Part shown: positions 1 through 7,927 of the stretch, piece after piece | Numbering within the stretch: position 1 is the stretch's first letter | Layout of the letters: each line of letters starts with the position of its first letter | Assembly (NCBI RefSeq): GCF_000374185.1 | Contig: NZ_KB910518.1 | Span: forward strand, 5,970,886 to 6,034,885 | Length of the DNA stretch: 64,000 nucleotides | Source: Paenibacillus sp. HW567 | Lineage (GTDB): Bacteria; Bacillota; Bacilli; Paenibacillales; Paenibacillaceae | Direction of reading: 5' to 3' | The notes under the pieces: model-generated | The model's database searches: none | Told to the model about the DNA's origin: nothing | The model's input: the letters and a program-made list of their open reading frames with translations, nothing else | Translations under genes and position numbers: made by a program

Positions 1-1822
1 CCACCAGCTCTTGCGCTTCATCCGCCGAGAACCATTGCGGACGCGGATGTTTGGACGACACAATCAGGTTGATCTTTTGACGGTCATTCAGGATTGTATC
101 AAAAACAGCAAGCAAGGAGTTCGCATCAGCCGGCAGGTATTCACGGATAAATTCCGGCTTCTTGTCAGCCAAGTGACCCAGCAAGCCCGGATCTTGGTGA
201 GTGTAGCCATTGTGGTCCTGCTGGAACACTGTTGATGTTGCAATGACGTTCAAGGACGGGATATCTTCACGCCAGCTCTGATCCGTTGCTTTGCGCAGCC
301 ATTTGAAGTGCTGAGTGATCATCGAATCTACCACCCGCAGGAACGCTTCATAGCTTGCAAAGAAACCATGACGGCCTGTTAATACATAACCTTCCAGGAA
401 TCCTTCCGCCTGATGCTCGGACAACTGCGAATCAATTACCCGGCCATAAGGAGCGAGGAATTCATCGTGTGGTTCCTTGATTTCATCCATCCATTGGCGT
501 TTGGTTACTTCAAACACAGGGCCCAGGCGGTTCGACATTGTTTCATCCGGTCCAAAAATTCTGAAGTTGCGGTTGTCTTCATTGAGTGTTACAACCTCTT
601 TCAGATATTTCCCCAGTACAGCCATATCTTGTGCAATCACTTGACCTGGAACGGAGTTATCCAGCGCATAGTTGCGGAAATTCGGCTTGTGCAGGTCTTT
701 AATCAGTTTGCCGGCGTTGGTCACAGGATTCATGCCCATACGTTTGTCGCCTGTAGGCAGGATTTCAGCCAGATCAGCATTCAAACGGCCATTTTTATCG
801 AACAATTCCTCAGGTCTGTAGCTGTTCAGCCATTCAAGCAATGCCGGTGCGTTCTTCATATTTTTTTGATCTACTGGAATCGGAACCTGGTGAGCACGGA
901 ACGAGCCTTCGTTCGGCACTTTATCCCATTCCTTAGGACCGGTCCAGCCTTTAGGAGTACGGAACACAAGCATCGGCCATAATGGACGGGTAGTATCATT
1001 ATTTTCACGCGCATTCTTTTGGATGGCTGCAATCTTCTCGATGATAATATCCAGAGTCTTCGCCATTTCCGGATGCATGAAATCAGGTTTTTCACCTTCA
1101 ACAAAGAACGGTTCCCAGCCCATGCCTGTAAAGTACGCGGTTAACTCTTCTCTCGACATACGGGACAGAATAGTCGGGTTGCTGATCTTGAAGCCGTTCA
1201 AATGCAGAATCGGCAGCACCGCACCATCTGTAACTGGATTGATGAACCGGTTGGACAGCCAGGAAGCAGCCAGCGGTCCGGTTTCAGCTTCTCCATCACC
1301 TACAACAACTGCCGAGATCAGATCCGGATAATCCAGAATTGCTCCAACGCTGTGCGACAGGGAGTAACCGAGCTCTCCACCCTCATGGATAGATCCTGGA
1401 GTTTCAGGAGCCGCATGGGATGCTACGCCGCCAGGGAATGAGAACTGCTTGAACAATTTTTTCAGACCAGGGATATCCTGAGTAATTTCCGGGTAAATCT
1501 CGGTGTAGCTTCCATCCAGATACGAGTTCGATACCATAACCTGACCGCCGTGGCCTGGTCCTTCAATATAGAACATATTCAAATCATATTTGGTAATTAC
1601 ACGGTTCAGATGCGCATAAATAAAGTTCTGGCCGGGAATCGTGCCCCAGTGTCCAATCGGTTTTACTTTTACATCTGCATCCTTCAAAGGCTCCCGTAAC
1701 AACGGGTTATCCTTCAAATAAAGCTGCCCCACCGATATGTAGTTAGTTGCGCGCCAGTATGCGTCCAGCTTTTCTAAATACGTTTTAGACGAGTAATCCT
1801 TCTGTATGGTTGACAATCCCAT
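1..1822 (-). CDS. xfp: Phosphoketolase, 3' part cut by window edge
   Basis: Thiamine-diphosphate phosphoketolase, which splits xylulose-5-P (and often fructose-6-P) with phosphate into acetyl-P plus glyceraldehyde-3-P (or erythrose-4-P). About 607 codons are visible and the frame is open to the window edge; the family is usually near 800 residues, so the C-terminal quarter lies outside. Family-typical stretches are readable: IGHWGTIPGQNF near residue 57, an EGPGHGG glycine motif, and GDGEAETGP, the ThDP/Mg-binding GDG motif. The start is the ATG at 1822, preceded by a GGGAGTGG ribosome binding site. The gene has its own promoter. A GntR-type regulator lies upstream in the same orientation; whether it controls this gene is not shown. 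Confidence 0.93.
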   Translation of the reverse strand, partial: MGLSTIQKDYSSKTYLEKLDAYWRATNYISVGQLYLKDNPLLREPLKDADVKVKPIGHWGTIPGQNFIYAHLNRVITKYDLNMFYIEGPGHGGQVMVSNSYLDGSYTEIYPEITQDIPGLKKLFKQFSFPGGVASHAAPETPGSIHEGGELGYSLSHSVGAILDYPDLISAVVVGDGEAETGPLAASWLSNRFINPVTDGAVLPILHLNGFKISNPTILSRMSREELTAYFTGMGWEPFFVEGEKPDFMHPEMAKTLDIIIEKIAAIQKNARENNDTTRPLWPMLVFRTPKGWTGPKEWDKVPNEGSFRAHQVPIPVDQKNMKNAPALLEWLNSYRPEELFDKNGRLNADLAEILPTGDKRMGMNPVTNAGKLIKDLHKPNFRNYALDNSVPGQVIAQDMAVLGKYLKEVVTLNEDNRNFRIFGPDETMSNRLGPVFEVTKRQWMDEIKEPHDEFLAPYGRVIDSQLSEHQAEGFLEGYVLTGRHGFFASYEAFLRVVDSMITQHFKWLRKATDQSWREDIPSLNVIATSTVFQQDHNGYTHQDPGLLGHLADKKPEFIREYLPADANSLLAVFDTILNDRQKINLIVSSKHPRPQWFSADEAQELV

Positions 1823-1880
1823 TCCGTCCACTCCCTATTTTTTTTAATACATTCTGTCAGTCAATATCTTCTACAAATAC

Positions 1881-1908
1881 ATCATACCTCTGCGCGAGTG
1901 AAATTCAA
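1881..1908 (-). promoter_or_regulatory. Sigma-A-like promoter of the phosphoketolase gene
   Basis: Read on the minus strand: -35 TTGAAT (1903-1908), 16-base spacer, -10 TATGAT (1881-1886), about 60 bases before the phosphoketolase start. Pattern recognition only. Confidence 0.5.
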
Positions 1909-2074
1909 TCTTTTTAACAATTGATACGGTCCAATTTTGTGAAATTTTGAACATAGTATGAAAATCATTGCATATCCCCTGTAAAAAACATTTCTTTTTT
2001 ATAAAAATGTAAATATATACTATTCCATTTCGAGGTTACCTGAGCATTCCCGCGCGTCATTATTCTCCGCAAAA

Positions 2075-2106
2075 GCAAAAAAAGACCGGGGATAAATTCC
2101 CCGGCC
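2075..2106 (-). terminator. Rho-independent terminator of the GntR gene
   Basis: On the minus strand CCGGGGA and TCCCCGG arms are separated by a short AT loop and followed by a run of seven T. It begins about 15 bases after the stop codon of the GntR-type gene and separates it from the phosphoketolase promoter. Confidence 0.8.
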
Positions 2107-2120
2107 TCATCGTTAGCTCA

Positions 2121-2843
2121 TCAATGCACAGAAACAAATGTATTAAATTTAAGATACTTATAGTGGAAGCGCATATGCGAGAATTCAAAAGGCGTCCCAT
2201 TATCCAGAAAGAATATCCCTTCCATAATCCCCACAGGCTCATTCTCCTGCAGATGGAGCAGCTCCTGATCATTAACTCCCGAGGGCTCGGCAAAAATAGA
2301 TAAAAAGGACTTGGTCACCGCCAGATTGCGCGACTCCTCCAAATAATGAAAGATCGAGCCTTCAATAATTGTCTGGTCCAGATTCTGCACAATTTTTATC
2401 GGAATGTAGCCTGTCTCAATCATGAACGGCTCATCGTCGAACAGACGCAGGCGCACAATTTTGTATACAAAATCATGGGGCTGTAAGAACAAATCCCGCT
2501 GCAGCTCTTCCGTAGGCCGGATGACCTCGAAATTCAGCACCTTGACCTTGGGCTTTTTGCCATCCATCTGGAAATTGTCAGTAACCCCCAGATTAGAACC
2601 TTCGTAGTTGAAGATGGATTCATTTTTTATGTATAACGGGTTGATGAAAGTGCCTGAACCCCGTTTTTTAAAAATAATTCCCGAGTTCTCCATTTTGGTC
2701 AACGCCCGTTTGATGGAGCTGCGGCTTACCTGGTACGTTTCACTAAGACTCCGCTCATCCGGCAATCTCATATCCGCAAACTGCCCCGCGAAAATCTTCA
2801 TTTTGAGGTCATCAATAATTTGCTTATAGACAAACTGTGTCAT
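2121..2843 (-). CDS. GntR/HutC-family transcriptional regulator (wHTH + UTRA)
   Basis: Cytoplasmic DNA-binding repressor of the HutC subfamily, 240 residues. Residues ~1-70 are the GntR winged helix (RLPDERSLSETYQVSRSSIKRALTKMENSGI), ending in the wing KKRGSGTFI. Residues ~85-235 form a UTRA effector-binding domain, with the typical VYKIVRLRLFDDEPFMIETGYIP strand pattern. Start chosen at the ATG at 2843 because an AAGGAG site lies 6-7 bases upstream; a longer start at 2870 has no such site. The ligand cannot be read from sequence. UTRA regulators usually sense sugar phosphates or amino acids and control neighbouring catabolic genes, so the adjacent phosphoketolase is a possible but unproven target. 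Confidence 0.88.
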   Translation of the reverse strand: MTQFVYKQIIDDLKMKIFAGQFADMRLPDERSLSETYQVSRSSIKRALTKMENSGIIFKKRGSGTFINPLYIKNESIFNYEGSNLGVTDNFQMDGKKPKVKVLNFEVIRPTEELQRDLFLQPHDFVYKIVRLRLFDDEPFMIETGYIPIKIVQNLDQTIIEGSIFHYLEESRNLAVTKSFLSIFAEPSGVNDQELLHLQENEPVGIMEGIFFLDNGTPFEFSHMRFHYKYLKFNTFVSVH

Positions 2844-3017
2844 GGGGTACTCCTTTATCAGATCGGCCATTGAGTTTCAACTTTAAATATATCATATTCG
2901 TGGGAGGGATAACACAGAGGATTGTCCGCTGCCGCTTAATAAATATAAAGCTGAATGATCTGAGCCTTCCGTCTACTTTCCGAGAGGCAGTTCACTATAA
3001 ATCTGGCTTCGTCACTC

Positions 3018-3203
3018 TTAATCATCAACCATAACTTCAATCATCATCGCCGTCCCGTTCTTAAACCCACACACAAACGCAGCCGTCATCTCCATTCCCT
3101 GGGCCTGAGAATACAGTTCTAATAAAAGCTCCAGCTCCTCGAACTCGCCTTCGGACAGTTTCTGTTTCCAAGTTTCTAGGGACTCGAGGATTACGCTTAG
3201 GTG
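3018..3203 (-). pseudogene. 5'-truncated DUF6809-like gene remnant
   Basis: The last ~60 codons of this frame read like the C-terminus of a small helical protein seen in paenibacilli (family recalled as DUF6809): an ESLETWKQKLSEGEFEELELL helix, then MEMTAAFVCGFKNGTAMMIEVM. The N-terminal half and a plausible start are missing; upstream the frame runs into the pectate lyase terminator and 3' end. A full-length protein with a similar C-terminal pattern (AFVVGFLEGYRFIKEL) is encoded at 20824-21225. Interpreted as a decayed remnant; the family name is from memory. Confidence 0.5.
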
Positions 3204-3267
3204 TAATAGAAGAAGAATGGGGAAAATAAAGAAAGAGAAATTAGATGAATACCTGTAATTTGAAGAA

Positions 3268-3298
3268 CAAAAAAAGACACCCGTTAAGATGTCTTCAC
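3268..3298 (-). terminator. Terminator of the pectate lyase gene
   Basis: Minus strand GAAGACATC and GGGTGTCTT arms around TTAAC, then a run of T, 30 bases past the pectate lyase stop. Almost the same hairpin recurs at 20012-20040 and, decayed, at 9885-9905. Confidence 0.75.
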
Positions 3299-3327
3299 TA
3301 TCTTTCATATGAAACCGAGAAACCGAT

Positions 3328-6027
3328 TTACTCCACCTGCATATAATACAGGTTCGTAGAACTATCTTTGGTAATGGTGTGTGCGCCCGCCGCAAGAGGT
3401 AGAGTGAACACGCCATTCGTTGCGGAATAGCTTGTTCCATCCACTTTGATTTTGATTCCGTCTGCGGTGTTAAGCACTAATGTTAAGGTTGAAGCTGTAG
3501 TAGTTGTGAATTCGATGCTGGTTGAACTCTCGATCTTTAGACTTTGAGTTAGGGTTAGACCCTGATATACGACTGTCCCCTTAGTTGCTGAGAGATTGCC
3601 TTGAATATTGAAGAAGTCGCTTGCTGTTCCGTCTGCGGTAAAATTATGGACATATTTCACTGTGGTCGGTACCGGATCTAACTGCATGTAATAAAGATTG
3701 GTAGAGCTATCTTTGGCAATGGTATGTGCACCCGCCTCAATAGATACGCTGACAATGCCATCTGTCATGGTGTAACTTGTTCCATCCACCTTGATTTTGG
3801 TTCCGTCTGCCGTATTAAGCACTAATGTTAAGGTTGAAGCAGTAGTAGTGGTAAACTCAATGCTGGTTGAATTCTCGATTTTTAAGCTTTGAGTTAGCGT
3901 CAAACCATTATATTTCACAGTTCCTTTAGTTGTTGAAAGGTTCCCGTGAATATTGAAGAAGTCGCTTGTTATACCATCTGTAGTAAAGTTATGAACATAT
4001 GCTCCAGTTGTCGGCACCGGAGTTGCTGTTGGTGCTGGCGTTGCCGCCGGAGTCGGCGTCGCTGTTGGCGCTGGCGTTGCCGTTGGTGTCGGTGTTGCCG
4101 TTGGTGTCGGCGTTGCCGTTGGTGTCGGTGTTGCCGTTGGTGTCGGCGTTGCCGTTGGTGTCGGTGTTGCTGTTGGTGTCGGCGTTGCCGTTGGCGCTGG
4201 AGTTGCCGCCGGAGTCGGCGTCGGCGTCGCTGTTGGCTTCGGTGTTGCTGTTGGCTTCGGTGTTGCTGTTGGCTTCGGTGTTGCTGTTGGCTTCGGTGTT
4301 GCTGTTGGCGCTGGAGTTGCTGTTGGCGTAGGCTCTGTTGGGTTGGAGTTGCCTCCTACAGATACAAGCCCCGTTGTATAGCTTCTTATTTTGGACATCA
4401 GCGCTGTATTAATTACATACGATGTATCGTCCACTGAATTATTAAATTTCCATGTAAAATCTCCGCCAGCCAGACGTCCGGCCTCTGTCGTAACAATCTG
4501 TTGGACAGCGTCTACGCTATCAATATCAGCTACGTTAACTCCTGTATCAACGCTCGTATCGAAGTTGTTATAAGTAGTGCCGCCTTTTAGTGTTTGGTAT
4601 GAGCTTGGAACGGTCTCATTTCTCGACGCTGCTAAGTATGCATCAAATGAGGTTGCTTTTGCCGGAGCCGTTCCAGCATTGGAATTTGCATAAATCAGAC
4701 TCGAAGCATCGACAACACTGTTGTTGTATGCTTTGATCATACCTCCGTTTTCCCCTGAGAATGTACCTTCTCCCAGAGCGTCAGTACCTTGCAGCGAGCT
4801 CATCATCGGATATTTCGCATGTCTGAACACATTGGATTCTACAAAAGCTGAACTTCCTGTGGTAACACCGACACCATATTTTGAGACGCCATCATAGAAA
4901 TTATTATAGACATGAACAGAGGCCACTCTGATCCGCGGATGGCGGGAATCCGAATGATCGAACCAGTTATGGTGGAAGGTAGCAAAGAATTCAGCCGACT
5001 CGCTCAGGCCAACTAAAGCTGCTTTTCCAGAATCCCAGTAATGGTTGTACGAGATTGTAATATAACTTGACCCCTTTTTGAGGTCTGTGGAACCATCGCC
5101 TTTGACCTGGTCCGCATCGCTTCCGGCAGATCCGTAGAAAATATCATTATTATGCACCCAAACATTCACATTGCCGGTATCCATTGAAATACCATCGTCA
5201 GGGAATAACATCACCCCCAGATTCCTTACTTCCACATTACCGGCATATCTAAGAAGCAGCCCCCAGCCATACGCATAAGCATCGTTCCCGATACCTTCAA
5301 TCGTCATATTCATTTCCGCATAGTTGCCCTTACCTTTAACTTCAAGATATCCGCTGCTGCTAAGCTGTCCGCTCAGGTCGGCGGCTGTAACTTTTCCAAT
5401 AATCCGAATGGCCAATGGGGTTTTATCATAGCCTTTTTGTCTCAGTGCCAAAATCTCGCCAAGCCCAACGCCTGTTTGTTTAGCACCTGAGCTGTTGATT
5501 TTCACACCAAGCGTTACAGTTTGGGCATTCTGAGAGGTTACATACAGAACCTGCGCACCCTTCTTCAGCGTTCCATCCTCATTATAAGCACCCGAACCCG
5601 TTCCATATTGCGAGTTGGCCGAAAAAGCAAATCCAGACCGGTCAAATGAAGCTACAGACAGCGTATTGGAAACCGCACTTACCGCCTCTCCATCTGACAG
5701 CAGGGCTTCAACCTTCATTACATAATCCCCCGCGGCAAGCCCCACAGCATCTGCTCTCCAAGAGGAAGCGTATTTACGGGTCAATTCATTATTAATTTGT
5801 TGATACTCAGAATCTGCTGCACTTGCCGGTTTCACATATACATTGTATCCCGTTGCATTACTTACTGGTGACCATTCCACATATGCGGCTTCGTTCCAGC
5901 CCCCACTACCCGTAATTGAAAGACCCTCAGCGTGCACTATCGTATTTCCCCATCCACCTGCTATTAAAGACAACACAAGCGAAAACATCAAAACTATACT
6001 AGATATCTTTGCAATTCTCTTCTTCAT
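3328..6027 (-). CDS. Secreted pectate lyase (PL1-type) with PT-rich linker and duplicated C-terminal domain
   Basis: Extracellular Ca-dependent lyase that cleaves polygalacturonate by beta-elimination, 899 residues. Signal peptide 1-33 (KKR, hydrophobic core, VHA|EG). An FnIII-like domain covers ~36-120. The parallel beta-helix catalytic core is ~130-560 with the PL1 hallmark RHPRIR (RxPxxR, near 360) and the DDGISMD...VWVHNNDIF block that supplies Ca ligands. Then comes a Pro/Thr linker of TPTATPKP/TPTATPTP units (~562-670) and two near-identical ~110-residue domains (~674 and ~790 to the end), each starting YVHNFT and ending SSTNLYYMQ, probably carbohydrate-binding. Start chosen at 6027: GTGGAGG sits 6-7 bases upstream, unlike the longer start at 6057. 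Monocistronic with its own terminator. Confidence 0.92.
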   Translation of the reverse strand: MKKRIAKISSIVLMFSLVLSLIAGGWGNTIVHAEGLSITGSGGWNEAAYVEWSPVSNATGYNVYVKPASAADSEYQQINNELTRKYASSWRADAVGLAAGDYVMKVEALLSDGEAVSAVSNTLSVASFDRSGFAFSANSQYGTGSGAYNEDGTLKKGAQVLYVTSQNAQTVTLGVKINSSGAKQTGVGLGEILALRQKGYDKTPLAIRIIGKVTAADLSGQLSSSGYLEVKGKGNYAEMNMTIEGIGNDAYAYGWGLLLRYAGNVEVRNLGVMLFPDDGISMDTGNVNVWVHNNDIFYGSAGSDADQVKGDGSTDLKKGSSYITISYNHYWDSGKAALVGLSESAEFFATFHHNWFDHSDSRHPRIRVASVHVYNNFYDGVSKYGVGVTTGSSAFVESNVFRHAKYPMMSSLQGTDALGEGTFSGENGGMIKAYNNSVVDASSLIYANSNAGTAPAKATSFDAYLAASRNETVPSSYQTLKGGTTYNNFDTSVDTGVNVADIDSVDAVQQIVTTEAGRLAGGDFTWKFNNSVDDTSYVINTALMSKIRSYTTGLVSVGGNSNPTEPTPTATPAPTATPKPTATPKPTATPKPTATPKPTATPTPTPAATPAPTATPTPTATPTPTATPTPTATPTPTATPTPTATPTPTATPAPTATPTPAATPAPTATPVPTTGAYVHNFTTDGITSDFFNIHGNLSTTKGTVKYNGLTLTQSLKIENSTSIEFTTTTASTLTLVLNTADGTKIKVDGTSYTMTDGIVSVSIEAGAHTIAKDSSTNLYYMQLDPVPTTVKYVHNFTADGTASDFFNIQGNLSATKGTVVYQGLTLTQSLKIESSTSIEFTTTTASTLTLVLNTADGIKIKVDGTSYSATNGVFTLPLAAGAHTITKDSSTNLYYMQVE
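4005..4335 (-). repeat. In-gene tandem repeat encoding the PT linker
   Basis: An 18-base periodic repeat (variants of GTTGCTGTTGGCTTCGGT on the plus strand) encodes TPTATP plus KP/TP/AP. About 17 units lie head to tail, grouped by variant, so copy number probably changes by slippage. The repeats also create spurious long open frames on the plus strand. Confidence 0.9.
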
Positions 6028-6271
6028 TTTTTTCCTCCACATTCTGATTTCTCTCAACTACTGATTTCTTTATAAAAAGCTGCGAAACTGCTCTATCCAC
6101 CTCCTCATCTATACTTTTCGCGGCCTTATTCTTTCATCGGAAATTATTGTAATTTATTTAATATAGTGTAATAAGATCGTGATATATTTTTTATTTGGTA
6201 AAATAAAGAAAATTTTATTTCCGATTGATCTCTTCACTAATTTTCTCTATGAGACTGACCCTTGGACGCAA

Positions 6272-6300
6272 CAAAAAAGACTGCCTTTAAGGGCAGCCTT
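6272..6300 (-). terminator. Terminator of the FusB-type gene
   Basis: Minus strand GGCTGCC and GGCAGTC arms with a TTAAA loop, followed by six T, starting 15 bases after the stop codon. Confidence 0.8.
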
Positions 6301-6314
6301 TGCTAGATTTAACG

Positions 6315-6962
6315 CTATTTTTGAACCGAAAGAAGAAACTTCTCCAGTGATGCTGTGTCCGTAATGCTCTGATTACATTCATGGCTCTGCATACATATAT
6401 ATTGACCGGTAGAATGATAGTCACCCGGCGAGGAGTGTGCAGGCTTGTTCTTAACCACGAAATAGGCCAGCTCCTGTTGGCGGTTGCAGAATAAGCAGTA
6501 CCCCTTCTTGTGGGTAGGCGTCAATCTTCCCTCAATACCGATGAACCGTCCTTCGAATGGATATACAATGAATAATCTGTTCGTGGTAATATCTACCCAG
6601 CTCAGATATGTTATATATCTAAAGTCGATGGATGATAAATCAGGGATTTTCAGCTTCTTATTCTTAGGGAAGAGTTTCTGAATCTGTTTGATTGTAATGG
6701 GCGGAAAGGAATCCAGATACGGCTCCAATTCGCTGATATATTGCTCGAACTCGTCTGCCTTCTCGTAGACTGATACCTGCTCCAGCATCTGCTGTTGCTT
6801 CTCTGTAAGAGAAGGGAAATCTTCAATAATGTTCCTCGCAGCACGATATCTTACGGTCTCCAAGACTCTGCGATCCGCAACGGTTCGGAGTGTATGCAGA
6901 ACGAATTTCGTTTGCTTCTTAATAAAGTTATACTGGTGGTTTCTAATGAATGGTGTACTCAT
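6315..6962 (-). CDS. FusB/FusC-family EF-G-binding protein
   Basis: 215-residue protein of the fusidic-acid-resistance family, whose members bind elongation factor G and help it leave the ribosome. Residues 1-~125 are the helical N-terminal domain. The C-terminal half carries the treble-clef zinc site: CLFCNRQ, then a His (GDYHSTGQYICMQSHECN) with the final cysteines. Start at 6962: AAGGAG lies 9 bases upstream; the longer frame from 6986 contains that ribosome binding site and is rejected. The upstream region (7001-7170) has a short leader frame and mutually exclusive base-pairing arms, suggesting regulation by ribosome stalling. Chromosomal homologues exist in many Firmicutes, so actual fusidic acid resistance is not assured. 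Confidence 0.85.
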   Translation of the reverse strand: MSTPFIRNHQYNFIKKQTKFVLHTLRTVADRRVLETVRYRAARNIIEDFPSLTEKQQQMLEQVSVYEKADEFEQYISELEPYLDSFPPITIKQIQKLFPKNKKLKIPDLSSIDFRYITYLSWVDITTNRLFIVYPFEGRFIGIEGRLTPTHKKGYCLFCNRQQELAYFVVKNKPAHSSPGDYHSTGQYICMQSHECNQSITDTASLEKFLLSVQK

Positions 6963-7000
6963 GCTTGTCAGCTCCTTATTGTTCATAAAAGATCATAAGG

Positions 7001-7100
7001 TGCAAAGCCCATTAATTAGAAACGATAAATTCAGCTCGGGCGATCACATATCCATCCTATCGCACCTCACGCAAAGTATCGCCCTAGATTAGGCTTTGCA
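7001..7100 (-). promoter_or_regulatory. Candidate attenuator leader of the FusB-type gene
   Basis: On the minus strand TGCAAAGCC (7092-7100) can pair with GGCTTTGCA (7001-7009), and inside it GGGCGAT/ATCGCCC can pair (7078-7084 with 7038-7044). The first arm contains GCAAAG, which can alternatively pair with the nearer CTTTGC (7071-7076). The first arm overlaps the stop of a 16-codon leader frame. This mutually exclusive layout fits translational or transcriptional attenuation, but no folding calculation was run. Confidence 0.45.
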
Positions 7101-7139
7101 TGAGGACCCCCTAGCTAATGAACAATTGCGAATTGCCAT
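7089..7139 (-). CDS. Candidate leader peptide (16 residues)
   Basis: Minus-strand frame MAIRNCSLARGSSCKA, with GGGGGTG six bases before its ATG. Its last codons and stop form the first arm of the leader hairpin upstream of the EF-G-binding protein gene. Leader peptides of this kind are known before other ribosome-targeting resistance genes (erm, cat); here the role is inferred from position only. An in-frame ATG two codons earlier is possible. Confidence 0.35.
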   Translation of the reverse strand: MAIRNCSLARGSSCKA

Positions 7140-7164
7140 CTGCATCACCCCCATATTTCCAAAC

Positions 7165-7194
7165 AGTATATCAGAAAATCATGCAGGCGGGCAA
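7165..7194 (-). promoter_or_regulatory. Possible promoter of the leader/FusB-type unit
   Basis: Minus strand TTGCCC (7189-7194), 18-base spacer, TATACT (7165-7170), 25 bases before the leader peptide start. The remainder up to 7440 shows no convincing gene; it has only a weak GC-rich hairpin with a T run near 7290-7335. Confidence 0.4.
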
Positions 7195-7476
7195 ACATCC
7201 CAAAGATTAAAAATCCTTCCTGAAAAATTGAGAGACAGCGAGAACAGGCCCAATTACATTTCCAACGTTAAAAAACGACTTTTTAGCCTTTCGGCTCATA
7301 AAAAAAGGCCCAAAACCGAAAGCCCCGGGCTGTGATCCTCAGTTCCCAAGGCCGGCCGTCAAGCACCGATTTTAAGGTTGGCTATAAAAAATTGAATTAA
7401 AATTTTATATATTCTGCAAATAAGGAAAGTATAATAATAGAGAAATGCATGAAGTCAAAACACATAGGAGGATATT

Positions 7477-7872
7477 ATGGGCCGATTAGTTCATTTCGAA
7501 ATTCATGTGGATGACATGGAACGTGCTAAGAAGTTTTATGGTGAAGTATTTGGATGGACTTTTGAGGATTGGAGCGAATATGCAGGGATGCCCTATTTCG
7601 GAGCGACTACTGGAGATGCCGGTGAACTCGGTATCAATGGAGCTTTGATGCAGCGTCAAGGTGCTTCCCCGGAGCCCGGACAAGCTTTGAATGGTTATGC
7701 TTGTACTATGGGAGTGGCGGATTACGACTCTACTGAAGCAATAATTTTGAAGCTTGGGGGCAAGCTCGCAATGCCAAAGTATGCGCTGCCTGGAATGGCA
7801 TGGCAGGGCTATTACATGGATACAGAAGGAAATCTTTTCGGCATTCATCAACCGGATGAGCATGCCAAATAG
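7477..7872 (+). CDS. VOC (glyoxalase/bleomycin-resistance fold) protein
   Basis: 131-residue cytoplasmic protein of the vicinal-oxygen-chelate superfamily. Two beta-alpha-beta-beta-beta modules: GRLVHFEIHVDDMERAKKFYGEVFGWTFEDW at the N-terminus and a second half ending GYYMDTEGNLFGIHQPDE. Candidate metal positions are the early His and the late Glu of DTEGN. AGGAGG lies 5-6 bases before the ATG. It stands alone with its own terminator. The substrate is unknown; many such proteins are wrongly labelled lactoylglutathione lyase, and nothing here supports that reaction specifically. Confidence 0.85.
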   Translation: MGRLVHFEIHVDDMERAKKFYGEVFGWTFEDWSEYAGMPYFGATTGDAGELGINGALMQRQGASPEPGQALNGYACTMGVADYDSTEAIILKLGGKLAMPKYALPGMAWQGYYMDTEGNLFGIHQPDEHAK

Positions 7873-7892
7873 AGTGCTGTAATCGCACAGAC

Positions 7893-7922
7893 TAAAGCCC
7901 AGCACACTAGCTGGGCTTTTTG
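7893..7922 (+). terminator. Terminator of the VOC gene
   Basis: AAAGCCCAGC and GCTGGGCTTT arms around a six-base loop with a T tail; the convergent binding-protein gene ends a few bases further on. Confidence 0.85.
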
Positions 7923-7927
7923 GTGTA

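Noticed and set aside
3018..3440. 140-codon minus-strand frame as a full gene
   Set aside because: Its N-terminal half overlaps the pectate lyase gene and its terminator; only the last ~60 codons look like a protein, so it is listed as a remnant.
4005..4335. Periodic repeat that could be mistaken for a CRISPR array
   Set aside because: Units are 18 bases with no spacers and they encode a protein linker.
3946..4437. Plus-strand open frames rich in Cys/Arg/Trp or Leu/Ser/Ala
   Set aside because: They are reverse readings of the pectate lyase PT-linker repeats.
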